Shown here: positions 24,236 to 32,445 of the stretch, piece after piece
Layout of the letters: every line of letters begins with the position of its first letter
How positions within the stretch are numbered: the first letter of the stretch is position 1
Source of the DNA: JACNKV01 sp964422145
GTDB taxonomy: Bacteria > Fidelibacterota > Marinisomatia > Marinisomatales > JACNKV01
Reading direction: 5' to 3'
Length of the DNA stretch: 64,000 bases
Assembly (NCBI GenBank): GCA_964422145.1
Contig: CAYQZV010000001.1
Span: forward strand, 62,001 to 126,000
The notes under the pieces: model-generated
What the model saw: the letters and a program-made list of their open reading frames with translations, nothing else
What the model was told of the DNA's origin: nothing
Databases searched by the model: none
Translations under genes and position numbers: made by a program

Positions 24236-25939
24236 CTATTTAATCCGCAGCCCTTTATCTTCGTTGATAAAGATCCAGGCCGCTACTTTACCAATATTCA
24301 TTGGTGCCTGCGCATCCCAGTATTGAATCCCATGGTGGAATCTTGAACTGGTTTCATCGCTGGGAATTTGATCCACAAATTCGATGATCTGTTCAACTCT
24401 TTCCAGCCAGAGTTCCATGTTTTTTTCACGGAGATCAACCCAACCTGCATAGGTCCATTTCTCAATTTTTTCCTGAGTCACATCAAGTGTTTCACGTCCA
24501 CGCTGAACCGGAATTTTAGCGACAGGTCCGCGCAGGATTTGCTCTCCGTCTGAAAGCAAAATCGGAAGTCCAATTGATATGATTTGTGATCGAACTGATG
24601 CATCACTTAAAATCATTTCTTGGACTTTTTCAGATAGGATCTTTGGGCTTTGGGCTGTGATGCATTTCAAGTCACCGCAGGCTTGTTTTAATAAGTGAGC
24701 TTCATAGAGTAGTTTTGATAATCTTGGCGGTCCGAGAATCTCAAAAGCCACACTGGAAGAATTGTGCTTTTCCTTGAGTTTATCCATTTCGTTAAGAGCT
24801 TGATGGCGCATATATCCTGCACGATATGTCGGTCCCATAATCGAGTTGTCAAGCGCGTTCAAGATATCATGACCGGTATTGTCTCCCAGAATTTCCATGA
24901 TGACATTTTTTGCAATTTCTTCCGGGGTTACAAACTCCATTTGTCCTGCAGATGTAATGGTTTCAAACTCCCCTTGTGAAAAAATTCCATTTTCTCCGGT
25001 ATCGATAAAAACAGATTTAAGTGTTTTTTCCAGATCAACCCATTTCCCATTTCCTTCAAAGCGATAGTGGGTTCCCAGCTGTTCAGCCTGCTCGGGCTTG
25101 CAATCATAAAGTTCGATGGGTTTTCCGTGTTTACTGATCTCTCCGTACTTAATCCCTTTCCATGCAATCGCCGCAGCAGGTTTGATCTCTTTGCAAATCG
25201 GACCGCCGGGTGTTCTTCCCATTAAAAATAGCAGCATAGTGTGCGCCCCTGCCAACGAGGCTTTACTGAGTAATACACGTGACGGACGTTCTTCACTGTG
25301 TGTATACGGAATGTTCAATCCCATTCCGCCGGTTCCTGTCGTTCCGATCTTTAGATATACTCCCGTTTTGTTGTTTAACATGCTTGCGTGTAATATCTGA
25401 ATATGTCTAATGATCTGAGGAATATATAACGTGGTCAGCATTTTCTCTACTTCCGTATTCAGGCTTTTCTGCATCGCTCCGCCTTGTTCGGTCGTCTTTT
25501 TTAATTCTTGATTCAAATTATAATATCCTGTGTAGATATCTTGATAAGCAAGAGCTGTGGCTGTATTCACGGTATCAATAATGATATGCGGTTTAAAATC
25601 GCTTATTACAGTATTGAGAAAGGAATTTTTTAATTGGTCATCATTAAAGGATTCCATGGTGTCTTGGCGTAGAATTTTTCGAAATTCCGAATTATTCAAT
25701 AACTCATTTCTGCTTAAATCTTTCAAAGCAGTTCGGACAAAGATATTTCCCCAAACGGGTGTGAATTGAATATCGGGCGCTTCTTTTCTCATGAGATCGC
25801 AGGATTCAACCGCTTCATGTTCTTGAAGAGATAAAATAGCAACCTCACTCGGTTTGTGCTCAATTAATCTTCTTAAAATAGCGGTTCCGACTAGCCCCCA
25901 GCCGCCTAAAATGAGAATTCTTCGATGTCTAATGTCCAT
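24236..25939 (-). CDS. NAD(P)-binding Rossmann protein of unknown function, last gene of the 2-oxoacid oxidoreductase operon
   Basis: This 567-residue protein has an N-terminal Rossmann motif GGWGLVGTAILR (residues 12-23) followed by a typical strand-helix pattern to about 130. The middle and C-terminal parts (about 130-567) match no family I know; they include the segments GTTGTGGMGLNIPYTH and GPICKEIKPAAAIAWKG. No signal peptide or membrane helix is seen. A good ribosome binding site precedes it. It follows the ptb gene by 19 nt, so it belongs to the acid-producing operon. It may be a dehydrogenase that handles a branched-chain or acyl intermediate, but this is only context. Confidence 0.75.
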   Translation of the reverse strand: MDIRHRRILILGGWGLVGTAILRRLIEHKPSEVAILSLQEHEAVESCDLMRKEAPDIQFTPVWGNIFVRTALKDLSRNELLNNSEFRKILRQDTMESFNDDQLKNSFLNTVISDFKPHIIIDTVNTATALAYQDIYTGYYNLNQELKKTTEQGGAMQKSLNTEVEKMLTTLYIPQIIRHIQILHASMLNNKTGVYLKIGTTGTGGMGLNIPYTHSEERPSRVLLSKASLAGAHTMLLFLMGRTPGGPICKEIKPAAAIAWKGIKYGEISKHGKPIELYDCKPEQAEQLGTHYRFEGNGKWVDLEKTLKSVFIDTGENGIFSQGEFETITSAGQMEFVTPEEIAKNVIMEILGDNTGHDILNALDNSIMGPTYRAGYMRHQALNEMDKLKEKHNSSSVAFEILGPPRLSKLLYEAHLLKQACGDLKCITAQSPKILSEKVQEMILSDASVRSQIISIGLPILLSDGEQILRGPVAKIPVQRGRETLDVTQEKIEKWTYAGWVDLREKNMELWLERVEQIIEFVDQIPSDETSSRFHHGIQYWDAQAPMNIGKVAAWIFINEDKGLRIK

Positions 25940-25958
25940 TATTTCCTCCTGTGAATAA

Positions 25959-26789
25959 TTATTTGTTCTTGTGTACTAAAATACCAAGAGCGATTGAATT
26001 TAATTTGGTTTGAATCGTGTCTGAGCGTGACAACAACACGATCGGAGCTTTTGCCCCAAGGATGATCCCGCCCCCGCTTGCATTTCCGATCTCGATCAAT
26101 GCTTTGACCATAAAATTAATAGTCGTGATGTTCGGACCGATAAAAATATCTGTTTCCCCGGCGATGTTTGATGTTAAATTTTTTGATTTTGCGGCTTTCA
26201 TGGATAGGGCAACATCCAAAGCGATAGGGCCTTCAATATGAAATGCCGGATTATCTTGATGTCGTAGTACGGTCTCTCTGGCTGTTTTCGATTCAGGGAT
26301 TTTATCTGTCACCTCTTCAACCAACGATAACATAGCGATATTCGGGGTGCTGATCTCAAGCGCGTTTGCAACATCGATGGCGTTTAAAATGATTGAGTCC
26401 AGAACCGTCGGTGATAAAATCGGACTCACCCCGCCGTCTGTCATCAGCATTAATCGATGAAAATGTTCCGATTTAACGACGGCGATATGTGATAATAATC
26501 TCTCCGTTCGAATGCCGTTTTTTGAGGACATCACTTCTTTCAACAACGTTGAGGTTTGTATGTCCCCTTTCATCAGAAGACTCGCGTCTCCGTTTGCTAC
26601 AGCTGAAACCGCTTGTTGTGCAGCCGTTACCGGTTCGTTATCCGTGAAGATCAGCGGACGAATCCATCCAAGCTTTTCGGCTTCTTCAAGGACTTGAAAC
26701 AAATAGGGTTTTTGAGGGTTAACTACCGCAATCGATACCGGTTCATAGCCCGATATTTTTTCATAAACATCTCTGAATGTCTTCAGCAT
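25959..26789 (-). CDS. ptb: Phosphate butyryltransferase (Ptb family)
   Basis: This 276-residue protein converts acyl-CoA and phosphate into acyl-phosphate and CoA. It has the PTA/PTB fold with LLMKGDIQTSTLLKEVM near residue 85, LMLMTDGGVSPILSP near 120 and IEGPIALDVALS near 190. It ends with GGGIILGAKAPIVLLSRSDT. The length fits Ptb rather than the longer Pta. The start overlaps the butyrate kinase stop by 7 nt. With Buk it would capture energy from isobutyryl-, isovaleryl- or butyryl-CoA as ATP. Confidence 0.92.
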   Translation of the reverse strand: MLKTFRDVYEKISGYEPVSIAVVNPQKPYLFQVLEEAEKLGWIRPLIFTDNEPVTAAQQAVSAVANGDASLLMKGDIQTSTLLKEVMSSKNGIRTERLLSHIAVVKSEHFHRLMLMTDGGVSPILSPTVLDSIILNAIDVANALEISTPNIAMLSLVEEVTDKIPESKTARETVLRHQDNPAFHIEGPIALDVALSMKAAKSKNLTSNIAGETDIFIGPNITTINFMVKALIEIGNASGGGIILGAKAPIVLLSRSDTIQTKLNSIALGILVHKNK

Positions 26790-27829
26790 GGCTTGTACTC
26801 TTTTACAGATTCTTCGTTACTTATCACTCTCAGCACGGCTTCAGACATCGCTTCCAATTCGAACGACCCCGGATATACAAATCGACGCGGAATGAAGGGG
26901 ATATACTCCGTCAATTTCTCAACTGCCATTTGAGAAAAAGCCACGCCTCCGGTGAGAATCAATCCATTTACTTTCCCTTTTAAAGCTGCAAAAACCGAAC
27001 CAATTTCTTTTGCGGTTTGATAGATCATTGCCCGAAAGATTAAAAGAGCGTGTTCGTCGCCGGCTTGAATTTCCTTTTCTACTTCGTGGATATTTTGTGT
27101 TCCTAAATACCCTTTTATCCCGCTTTCTTTCGATAAAAGTCTTTCGATTTCTTTTCTGGAATAGTTTAATTTTTCCATGATGTCCAGCAAACCGGCAATC
27201 GGAAGAGCTCCAGCTCTTTCTACCGAAAAAGGACCCATCCCCAATAAAGCATCATTTACATCCATGATTTTTCCGCCGGATACGGCTGCAATTGAAAACC
27301 CAGACCCCAAATGAGCTGCAATAAAACGGGTGTCGTTTATCGAGATTCCTAATTCTTTAGCTGCTTTTTTTGCGCAGTATCGGATGTTTAAAGCATGGCT
27401 GCGGCTTTTGCGTACCACCCCGGGAACGCCGGATATCCTTGCCACATCTATCATATCATCCGTTGTTACCGGATCGACAATGAATCCTGGAATATCCCAT
27501 TGTTTCATAAGTGATTCTGCGATAAGCGCACCGAGATTAGATGCATGATTTGCATATGTTTGGTTACGGTAACTTTCCAGAATATCTTGATTGATTTTAT
27601 ACACTCCGGCTGGAGTGGGGGCAAGAGGACCTCCACGCGAGGTAATGGCATCTAATTGGGAAATAGACTCTAAATAGGGCGTGATGGATGTTAATCTATA
27701 AGATAGTTGGTCTGCTGCATTATATTTCAGCGACCCGGACTCGTGGACGATTTCATGTCTCCACAAGCATTTCTGTTCTTGAAAAAGACCAATCTCGGTT
27801 GAACCTGAACCGGGATTAATCGCTAATAT
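26783..27829 (-). CDS. buk: Butyrate kinase; start codon non-canonical
   Basis: This acetokinase-family kinase makes ATP and a carboxylate from acyl-phosphate. The body is intact: the ASKHA phosphate-1 loop ILAINPGSGSTEIGLF at the N-terminus, AHLGSGFSIAAVSGGKI near residue 170, and LTGGVAFSQMAVEKL near 290. No ATG, GTG, TTG or CTG lies in frame between the upstream in-frame stop and the phosphate-1 loop. The first usual codon, TTG 27766, would remove that loop. I place the start at ATA 27827-27829, downstream of GGAGG (12 nt spacing); an AUA start, an assembly error or a decayed start are all possible. With the ATA start the product has 348 residues. Confidence 0.85.
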   Translation of the reverse strand: MLAINPGSGSTEIGLFQEQKCLWRHEIVHESGSLKYNAADQLSYRLTSITPYLESISQLDAITSRGGPLAPTPAGVYKINQDILESYRNQTYANHASNLGALIAESLMKQWDIPGFIVDPVTTDDMIDVARISGVPGVVRKSRSHALNIRYCAKKAAKELGISINDTRFIAAHLGSGFSIAAVSGGKIMDVNDALLGMGPFSVERAGALPIAGLLDIMEKLNYSRKEIERLLSKESGIKGYLGTQNIHEVEKEIQAGDEHALLIFRAMIYQTAKEIGSVFAALKGKVNGLILTGGVAFSQMAVEKLTEYIPFIPRRFVYPGSFELEAMSEAVLRVISNEESVKEYKPC

Positions 27830-27861
27830 AAAGAAGGCTTGCCTCCGTTTCTTAAAACAGT

Positions 27862-27875
27862 GCCGGAATTCCGGC
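27862..27875. promoter_or_regulatory. Hairpin between the gamma subunit and buk genes
   Basis: GCCGGAATTCCGGC is a perfect 14-bp palindrome (5-bp stem, AATT loop). It lies 8 nt past the gamma-subunit stop on the minus strand and is followed by ACTGTTTT. It may act as an attenuator or mRNA stabiliser inside the operon. A similar palindrome with an AATT loop is at 40013-40026. Confidence 0.3.
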
Positions 27876-27882
27876 GGTTAAA

Positions 27883-28422
27883 TTATTTTTTCACCAGTTC
27901 CATTCCCCGATTTAACGCCTGCTCGTTTAACGGAATCAAATGATGATGGCGTTCGGGAAGTACTTTCGTTAAAGCTTCCAAAATTGAATCTACTTTGATA
28001 ATGGGTTTTACGGCTAAAAACGCCCCTAGAACAATCATGTTCATTGTCCGAGGGTTGTTCAGTTTTTTAGCTTCTTCCGCTGCCGGGATTTTCCAAACCG
28101 TCACATCCTCACGTGTCGGTGGATTAATAATATTATTCGCTTCGTAAATAATATTCCCGCCGGGTTTTGCTGCGGATTCAAATTTATCCATGGAAGGCTG
28201 ATTCAGAATAATGATTGTATCAAATTTATTGATGATCGGGGAGCTGACCTTCTCATCAGAAACAACCACAATACAATTTGCGGTTCCGCCCCGCATTTCC
28301 GGACCATAGCTCGGCATCCAAATCACTTCTTTATCTTCAACCATCCCTGCATATGCAAGCGTCATCCCCATTGACAATACACCCTGTCCGCCAAAACCGG
28401 CAATAATGAGTTCTTCGTTCAT
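27883..28422 (-). CDS. 2-oxoacid:acceptor oxidoreductase, gamma subunit
   Basis: This 179-residue subunit is counted from ATG 28422, whose ribosome binding site AAAGGAGG lies in the end of the beta gene; a longer frame to 28488 has no such site. The N-terminal GFGGQGVLSMGMTLA motif and the MPSYGPEMRGGTANC segment are diagnostic of the pyruvate/ketoisovalerate oxidoreductase catalytic gamma domain, which helps bind coenzyme A. With the alpha, beta and ferredoxin-like subunits it forms a complete enzyme that oxidatively decarboxylates 2-oxoacids to acyl-CoA and reduces ferredoxin. Confidence 0.92.
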   Translation of the reverse strand: MNEELIIAGFGGQGVLSMGMTLAYAGMVEDKEVIWMPSYGPEMRGGTANCIVVVSDEKVSSPIINKFDTIIILNQPSMDKFESAAKPGGNIIYEANNIINPPTREDVTVWKIPAAEEAKKLNNPRTMNMIVLGAFLAVKPIIKVDSILEALTKVLPERHHHLIPLNEQALNRGMELVKK

Positions 28423-28423
28423 T

Positions 28424-29212
28424 CTATTTTTCCTCCTTTGGCGGGACTTTAATATCTCCAAGTTGATAATAGTCAAAGATGGTATCATCTAAATATTTGT
28501 TAGACTCTTCCGGCGTCATTTTCCATCCAGACGGGCAGTTTGACACCACTTCCACCAAGCATGTTCCGCCTTTTCCATCGATTTGATATTGAAGAGCTTT
28601 CATGATCGCTTTTTTGGTTTTTCGAACGGCTTTTGCGCTGTTCACCGCTTGTCGGGTGATGTAATATGAACCGGGAAGCAACGCCAGCATTTCAGAAATC
28701 TTGATCGCATGTCCCATCAAATCAACATCACGTCCATCTGGGCTCGTTGAGGTTTTTGCGCCTTCCAGGGTTGTCGGAGCCATTTGGCCGCCTGTCATTC
28801 CGTAAATCCCATTATTTATAAATACAATGAGGAAGTTATCACCGCGATTAACGGCATGGATTGTTTCTCCTGTTCCGATCGCAGCTAAATCACCATCTCC
28901 CTGATAGGTAAAGACAACCTTGTCTGGGAATACTCGTTTGATTCCGGTGGCACATGCTGTTGCTCTGCCATGAGCTGCCTGCTGGGTATCTACGTTTAAA
29001 TAATTGTAGGCTAATACCGAACATCCGACTGGCGCAATTCCGATCGTGCGATCATTCACGCCCAATTCTTCAACGGCCTCCATGATAAGGCGATGAACGA
29101 CACCGTGTCCGCATCCCGGGCAATAATGATTGGGGGCTTCGTGGAGAAGTTCCGTCCGCTCCCATACTTTGTTCATGGATTCAATAATGTTGTCATCTAT
29201 TTGTTTTGACAT
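28424..29212 (-). CDS. 2-oxoacid:ferredoxin oxidoreductase, beta subunit (thiamine diphosphate-binding)
   Basis: This 262-residue subunit carries thiamine diphosphate. The N-terminal CPGCGHG motif, the GIAPVGCSV block and the ThDP/Mg2+ motif TYQGDGDLAAIG...NRGDNFLIVFINNGIYGMTGGQ (broken here for length) are intact. The final AYNYL and AHGRATACATGIK region is typical of KorB/VorA-type proteins. It begins 2 nt downstream of the alpha gene stop and ends 1 nt before the gamma start, so the three subunits are translationally coupled. Confidence 0.93.
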   Translation of the reverse strand: MSKQIDDNIIESMNKVWERTELLHEAPNHYCPGCGHGVVHRLIMEAVEELGVNDRTIGIAPVGCSVLAYNYLNVDTQQAAHGRATACATGIKRVFPDKVVFTYQGDGDLAAIGTGETIHAVNRGDNFLIVFINNGIYGMTGGQMAPTTLEGAKTSTSPDGRDVDLMGHAIKISEMLALLPGSYYITRQAVNSAKAVRKTKKAIMKALQYQIDGKGGTCLVEVVSNCPSGWKMTPEESNKYLDDTIFDYYQLGDIKVPPKEEK

Positions 29213-29214
29213 AA

Positions 29215-30291
29215 TTATTGTCTCCTTTCTTTCGAATACAATTCTTTGATTTTTTCTACAATCTCATCCGGTTGCGGAATCATTCCACCCATTCTTCCAT
29301 AAAATCCAACAGGGGTTTTTCCTTCCACAGCCAAACGGACATCTTCCGCCATTTGTCCTGCGCTCATCTCAATGGTTAAAATTCCGTTTATCTGCCCGGT
29401 TAAGTTTGCGATTGCCTGATAAGGGAATGGGAACAATGTGATCGGTCTCAGCAGCCCAACCTTCATTCCTTCTGCTCTGGCAAGATCCATAGCTTTATGA
29501 GCAATCCGTGCTGACAATCCGTATGCAACCAAAAGAAAATCTGCATCTTCGGTGCCAATGGTTTCATAACGGATCTCGTTTTGTTCAATCTTTCTGTATT
29601 TATTTTGGAGGATTTTATTCATTTCCTCCATGTCTTCAGACTGTAAGTGCAAGGATGTGATCACATGCTGCGGTCTTCCGTTTACTCTGCCGGTCGTCGC
29701 CCAAGATGAATGATCTACGCGATTTTTTTCGACATCATATTCCGGGAATTGAACGGATTCCATCATCTGTCCTAAAGCTCCATCTGCTAAAATCAAAACC
29801 GGGATTCTATACTGATCAGCCAGATCAAAACCAAGAAACGCAAAATCTGCCATTTCCTGAACGCTGTTCGGTGCCAGAACAATCACTTTATAATCTCCGT
29901 GACCGCCTCCTTTTACCGCTTGGAAATAATCTCCTTGAGACGGCTGGATGGTTCCTAGTCCGGGTCCGCCCCTTACAACATTTACCAAAAGGCAAGGAAG
30001 TTCGGCACACGCGATATATGAAATGGCCTCCTGCATCAAACTGTATCCGGGGCCGCTAGTGGATGTCATTACCCGCGCGCCTGCACCCGCTGCACCATAA
30101 ACCATATTAATAGCGGCGATTTCACTTTCTGCCTGTACAAAAGCACCTCCGCGTTTCTCAAGTTCTCTGGACATATATTCCAGCAATTCGGATTGCGGGG
30201 TGATCGGATAACCAAAATAACCTTGTACTCCAGCCTGCATTGCGGCTTCGGCTAAGGCTTCGTTACCCTTCATTAATTGCTTTTTACTCAT
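29215..30291 (-). CDS. vorB: 2-oxoacid:ferredoxin oxidoreductase, alpha subunit (VorB type)
   Basis: This 358-residue subunit has the pyrimidine-binding domain of the oxidoreductase family: GNEALAEAAMQAGVQGYFGYPITPQSE (broken for length after the first 19 residues of the motif), EIAAINMVYGAAGAGARVMTSTSGPG and LPCLLVNVVRGGPGLG. The length and these motifs fit 3-methyl-2-oxobutanoate (VorB) more than pyruvate or oxoglutarate enzymes, but substrate cannot be decided by eye. It follows the small ferredoxin-like subunit by 28 nt. Confidence 0.9.
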   Translation of the reverse strand: MSKKQLMKGNEALAEAAMQAGVQGYFGYPITPQSELLEYMSRELEKRGGAFVQAESEIAAINMVYGAAGAGARVMTSTSGPGYSLMQEAISYIACAELPCLLVNVVRGGPGLGTIQPSQGDYFQAVKGGGHGDYKVIVLAPNSVQEMADFAFLGFDLADQYRIPVLILADGALGQMMESVQFPEYDVEKNRVDHSSWATTGRVNGRPQHVITSLHLQSEDMEEMNKILQNKYRKIEQNEIRYETIGTEDADFLLVAYGLSARIAHKAMDLARAEGMKVGLLRPITLFPFPYQAIANLTGQINGILTIEMSAGQMAEDVRLAVEGKTPVGFYGRMGGMIPQPDEIVEKIKELYSKERRQ

Positions 30292-30319
30292 AATTCTCTC
30301 GTTGGATAATTTTAATAAA

Positions 30320-30559
30320 TTATAATGCCACTTTTACTTTTTTCCCTTCCCTGTAAACCGTGATAATCGCCTCCGGACACACCAACGCACAATTTGTACA
30401 TCCTGTACATGTTTCATGTGCAAGGATGGAGTATGTATATCCTTTTTGGTTCAGGGCATGGGACATTTCCAAGGAATCTTGGGGGCATTCTACAACACAA
30501 AGGTCACAGCCTTTGCAGTAATCTGTTTTGATGATTACATGACCGCGTATTTTTGCCAT
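30320..30559 (-). CDS. 2-oxoacid oxidoreductase ferredoxin-like (delta) subunit, 2[4Fe-4S]
   Basis: This 79-residue protein has two [4Fe-4S] motifs, CKGCDLCVVECP (residues 15-26) and CTGCTNCALVCP (51-62). It is the electron-transfer subunit that passes electrons from the catalytic beta subunit to free ferredoxin. It is the first gene of the operon and has a good ribosome binding site (GAAAGGTG). A TGAT-N4-ATCA palindrome lies 18 nt upstream of the start. Confidence 0.93.
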   Translation of the reverse strand: MAKIRGHVIIKTDYCKGCDLCVVECPQDSLEMSHALNQKGYTYSILAHETCTGCTNCALVCPEAIITVYREGKKVKVAL

Positions 30560-30576
30560 AATTCACCTTTCAAAAT

Positions 30577-30590
30577 ATGATCAAAATCAA
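30577..30590. promoter_or_regulatory. FNR/CRP-like palindrome before the 2-oxoacid oxidoreductase operon
   Basis: ATGAT-CAAA-ATCAA matches the FNR consensus TTGAT-N4-ATCAA in 9 of 10 fixed bases. It lies close to the start codon (30559), a position for repression rather than activation. An oxygen- or redox-sensing regulator would suit the oxygen-sensitive enzymes encoded here. About one such core (TGAT-N4-ATCA) is expected by chance in a 64-kb window. Confidence 0.3.
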
Positions 30591-30673
30591 GGGGAGAACT
30601 TACGGCAAACCCAAAGACGATTCAATAAATAGAACGAATATAATCTAAGGTTTTGGAGAAGGATTCACTCAGA

Positions 30674-31267
30674 TCAGACAATGCTATCCATGATGGAACC
30701 CACCTGACTTTTCAGTTCTTCCATCGTGCTGTCATTGTGAATGATAAAGTCCGCCATGCTTACTTTTTCTTCGCAGGACCATTGTAAATCCATGCGCCGC
30801 ATGATTTCATCACGAGAAAGCCGGCCCCGCTTCAAAGCTCTTTCCATGCGGTGTTTGAACAAGGATGTTACTGTGATCACATAGTCAAGATGCTGATCTA
30901 ACCCGGACTCAAAGATCAAAGCTCCATCCACCAAAAAGAGGGAGTATTTATCGTTGGCGGAGATTTCTTCAAACCGCTTGTCGATCACATCAAACAGATA
31001 AGGATGAACAACGGCATTTAACCGCAGCTGATGGTCTTCATCTTGAAAACTAACGCGTGCTAATTTTTTACGATCGATTTTATTATCCGCATTGAGAATA
31101 TCGGTACCAAATTCGGCAATCAATTCATTTTGGATCAGATCATTGGTGCTCAATAGATGTTTTGCTTCTGTATCTGCATCGAACACATATGCTTTTAGTT
31201 CCTTAAAATAGGTGCTCACTGTGCTTTTCCCGGTACCGATACCGCCTGTTAAACCAACTTTTAACAT
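30674..31267 (-). CDS. coaE: Dephospho-CoA kinase
   Basis: This 197-residue kinase performs the last step of coenzyme A synthesis, phosphorylating the 3'-hydroxyl of dephospho-CoA. The P-loop GGIGTGKST is at residues 8-16. DADTEAKHLL (34) and HPYLFDVI (86) are family motifs, and an LVDGALIFESGL segment lies near 112. It follows adk by 1 nt. CoA supply fits the CoA-consuming operon next door, but this placement is common. Confidence 0.93.
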   Translation of the reverse strand: MLKVGLTGGIGTGKSTVSTYFKELKAYVFDADTEAKHLLSTNDLIQNELIAEFGTDILNADNKIDRKKLARVSFQDEDHQLRLNAVVHPYLFDVIDKRFEEISANDKYSLFLVDGALIFESGLDQHLDYVITVTSLFKHRMERALKRGRLSRDEIMRRMDLQWSCEEKVSMADFIIHNDSTMEELKSQVGSIMDSIV

Positions 31268-31268
31268 G

Positions 31269-31829
31269 TTATGACAATGCCTTAATAATTCGTTGGGTTA
31301 TTTCTTCAATATCGCCAAGTCCGTCTACTTCTTTCAAAAGCTGTGTTTTTTTGTAGTAATCCAATAACGGCGCTGTGGCTTTCCAATATATTTTTTGTCT
31401 CTGCTTGATGACTTCTTCTGTATCGTCGCTTCTCCCGGATGTTTTTCCGCGAAGAACCAATCTCGTAATAAGCTCATTTTCATCAGCATATAAGCTGACC
31501 GCAGCATCCAGATTGTGTCCGAGTTTTTTCATAATCCCGGTCAGACCTTCTGCCTGTGGGATTGTCCTTGGAAAACCATCCAGCAAATATCCGTCTTTGC
31601 AATCATCCTGCTGTAGGCGGTTTTCCATCATAGATAACAAGAGCTCATCTGGAACCAACTCCCCGGCATCCATATATTTACGTGCCCGGGTTCCTAGATC
31701 TGTTTCTGCTGAAAGTTCTGCTCGTAAAATATCCCCGGTAGAAAGATGGATAATATTATAATGTGTTTTTAAATTATTGGCCTGGGTCCCTTTTCCGACT
31801 CCAGGAGGTCCCATAAGTATAAGCTTCAT
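31269..31829 (-). CDS. adk: Adenylate kinase (short LID form)
   Basis: This 186-residue enzyme interconverts AMP, ADP and ATP. The P-loop GPPGVGKGT is at residues 7-15. HLSTGDILRAE binds AMP, and GYLLDGFPRT (about 82) carries the catalytic Asp and Arg. The chain is about 28 residues shorter than the E. coli enzyme because the LID domain is replaced by a short GKTSGRSDD loop. This short form is widespread, so it is not damage. Confidence 0.94.
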   Translation of the reverse strand: MKLILMGPPGVGKGTQANNLKTHYNIIHLSTGDILRAELSAETDLGTRARKYMDAGELVPDELLLSMMENRLQQDDCKDGYLLDGFPRTIPQAEGLTGIMKKLGHNLDAAVSLYADENELITRLVLRGKTSGRSDDTEEVIKQRQKIYWKATAPLLDYYKKTQLLKEVDGLGDIEEITQRIIKALS

Positions 31830-31858
31830 TTTTTATTGTTCCTTATTTTTTTAAGGGT

Positions 31859-32437
31859 TTATTCAGTTAATTGTGCCGGTGATTCATAGCATTTTCTACA
31901 GCGTGCTTCATAGATCTCTGTTTCGCCAATCATGACCTGTTCCGAAGCGCTGACCTTTCTTTGTGTGTACGTAGCCGGATTCCCGCATACGACACAAATT
32001 GCCCAAATTTTATCTACATATTCCGCTTCACACATTAATCGGGGCATCGGACCAAACGGCAAATGACGATAATCAGAATCCAACCCCGCAACAACTACAC
32101 GTTTATTTTGTTCGGCTAACGTTCGACAGACATCCACAAGATTGTCGCCAAAAAATTGTGCTTCATCAATTCCGATTACGTCAGCGTTTTTGGACATATC
32201 AAATATCTCGTTCGCATCAGAGATCACAAAAGATTTTAATTTTCTCTGATTGTGTGAAACAATATGATCGTCGCTGTAACGGTTATCAATCTTTGGTTTA
32301 AAAATGATCGTTTTCATTTGTGCGATTTCCGCCCTTCGCAGTCTCCGGATCAATTCTTCTGTTTTTCCACAAAACATTGGTCCGCAAATGACTTCAATCC
32401 AACCTGAGTTTGTGGGTCTTGATGGTGTAAATGGCAT
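31859..32437 (-). CDS. tdk: Thymidine kinase (type II)
   Basis: This 192-residue enzyme phosphorylates thymidine in pyrimidine salvage. The P-loop GPMFCGKTEELIRRL starts at residue 18. The DEAQFF motif is near 95, and the structural zinc site has CVVC (about 147) and CRKC (about 184). A flexible substrate loop GDNLVDVCRTLAEQNKRVV follows DEAQFF. It heads, with udk and cdd, a pyrimidine salvage cluster. Confidence 0.94.
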   Translation of the reverse strand: MPFTPSRPTNSGWIEVICGPMFCGKTEELIRRLRRAEIAQMKTIIFKPKIDNRYSDDHIVSHNQRKLKSFVISDANEIFDMSKNADVIGIDEAQFFGDNLVDVCRTLAEQNKRVVVAGLDSDYRHLPFGPMPRLMCEAEYVDKIWAICVVCGNPATYTQRKVSASEQVMIGETEIYEARCRKCYESPAQLTE

Positions 32438-32445
32438 CCTTATTC

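Noticed and set aside
31269..31829. Adenylate kinase truncated by about 28 residues
   Set aside because: The missing part is the LID domain; the short-LID form is a known variant and both ends are intact.
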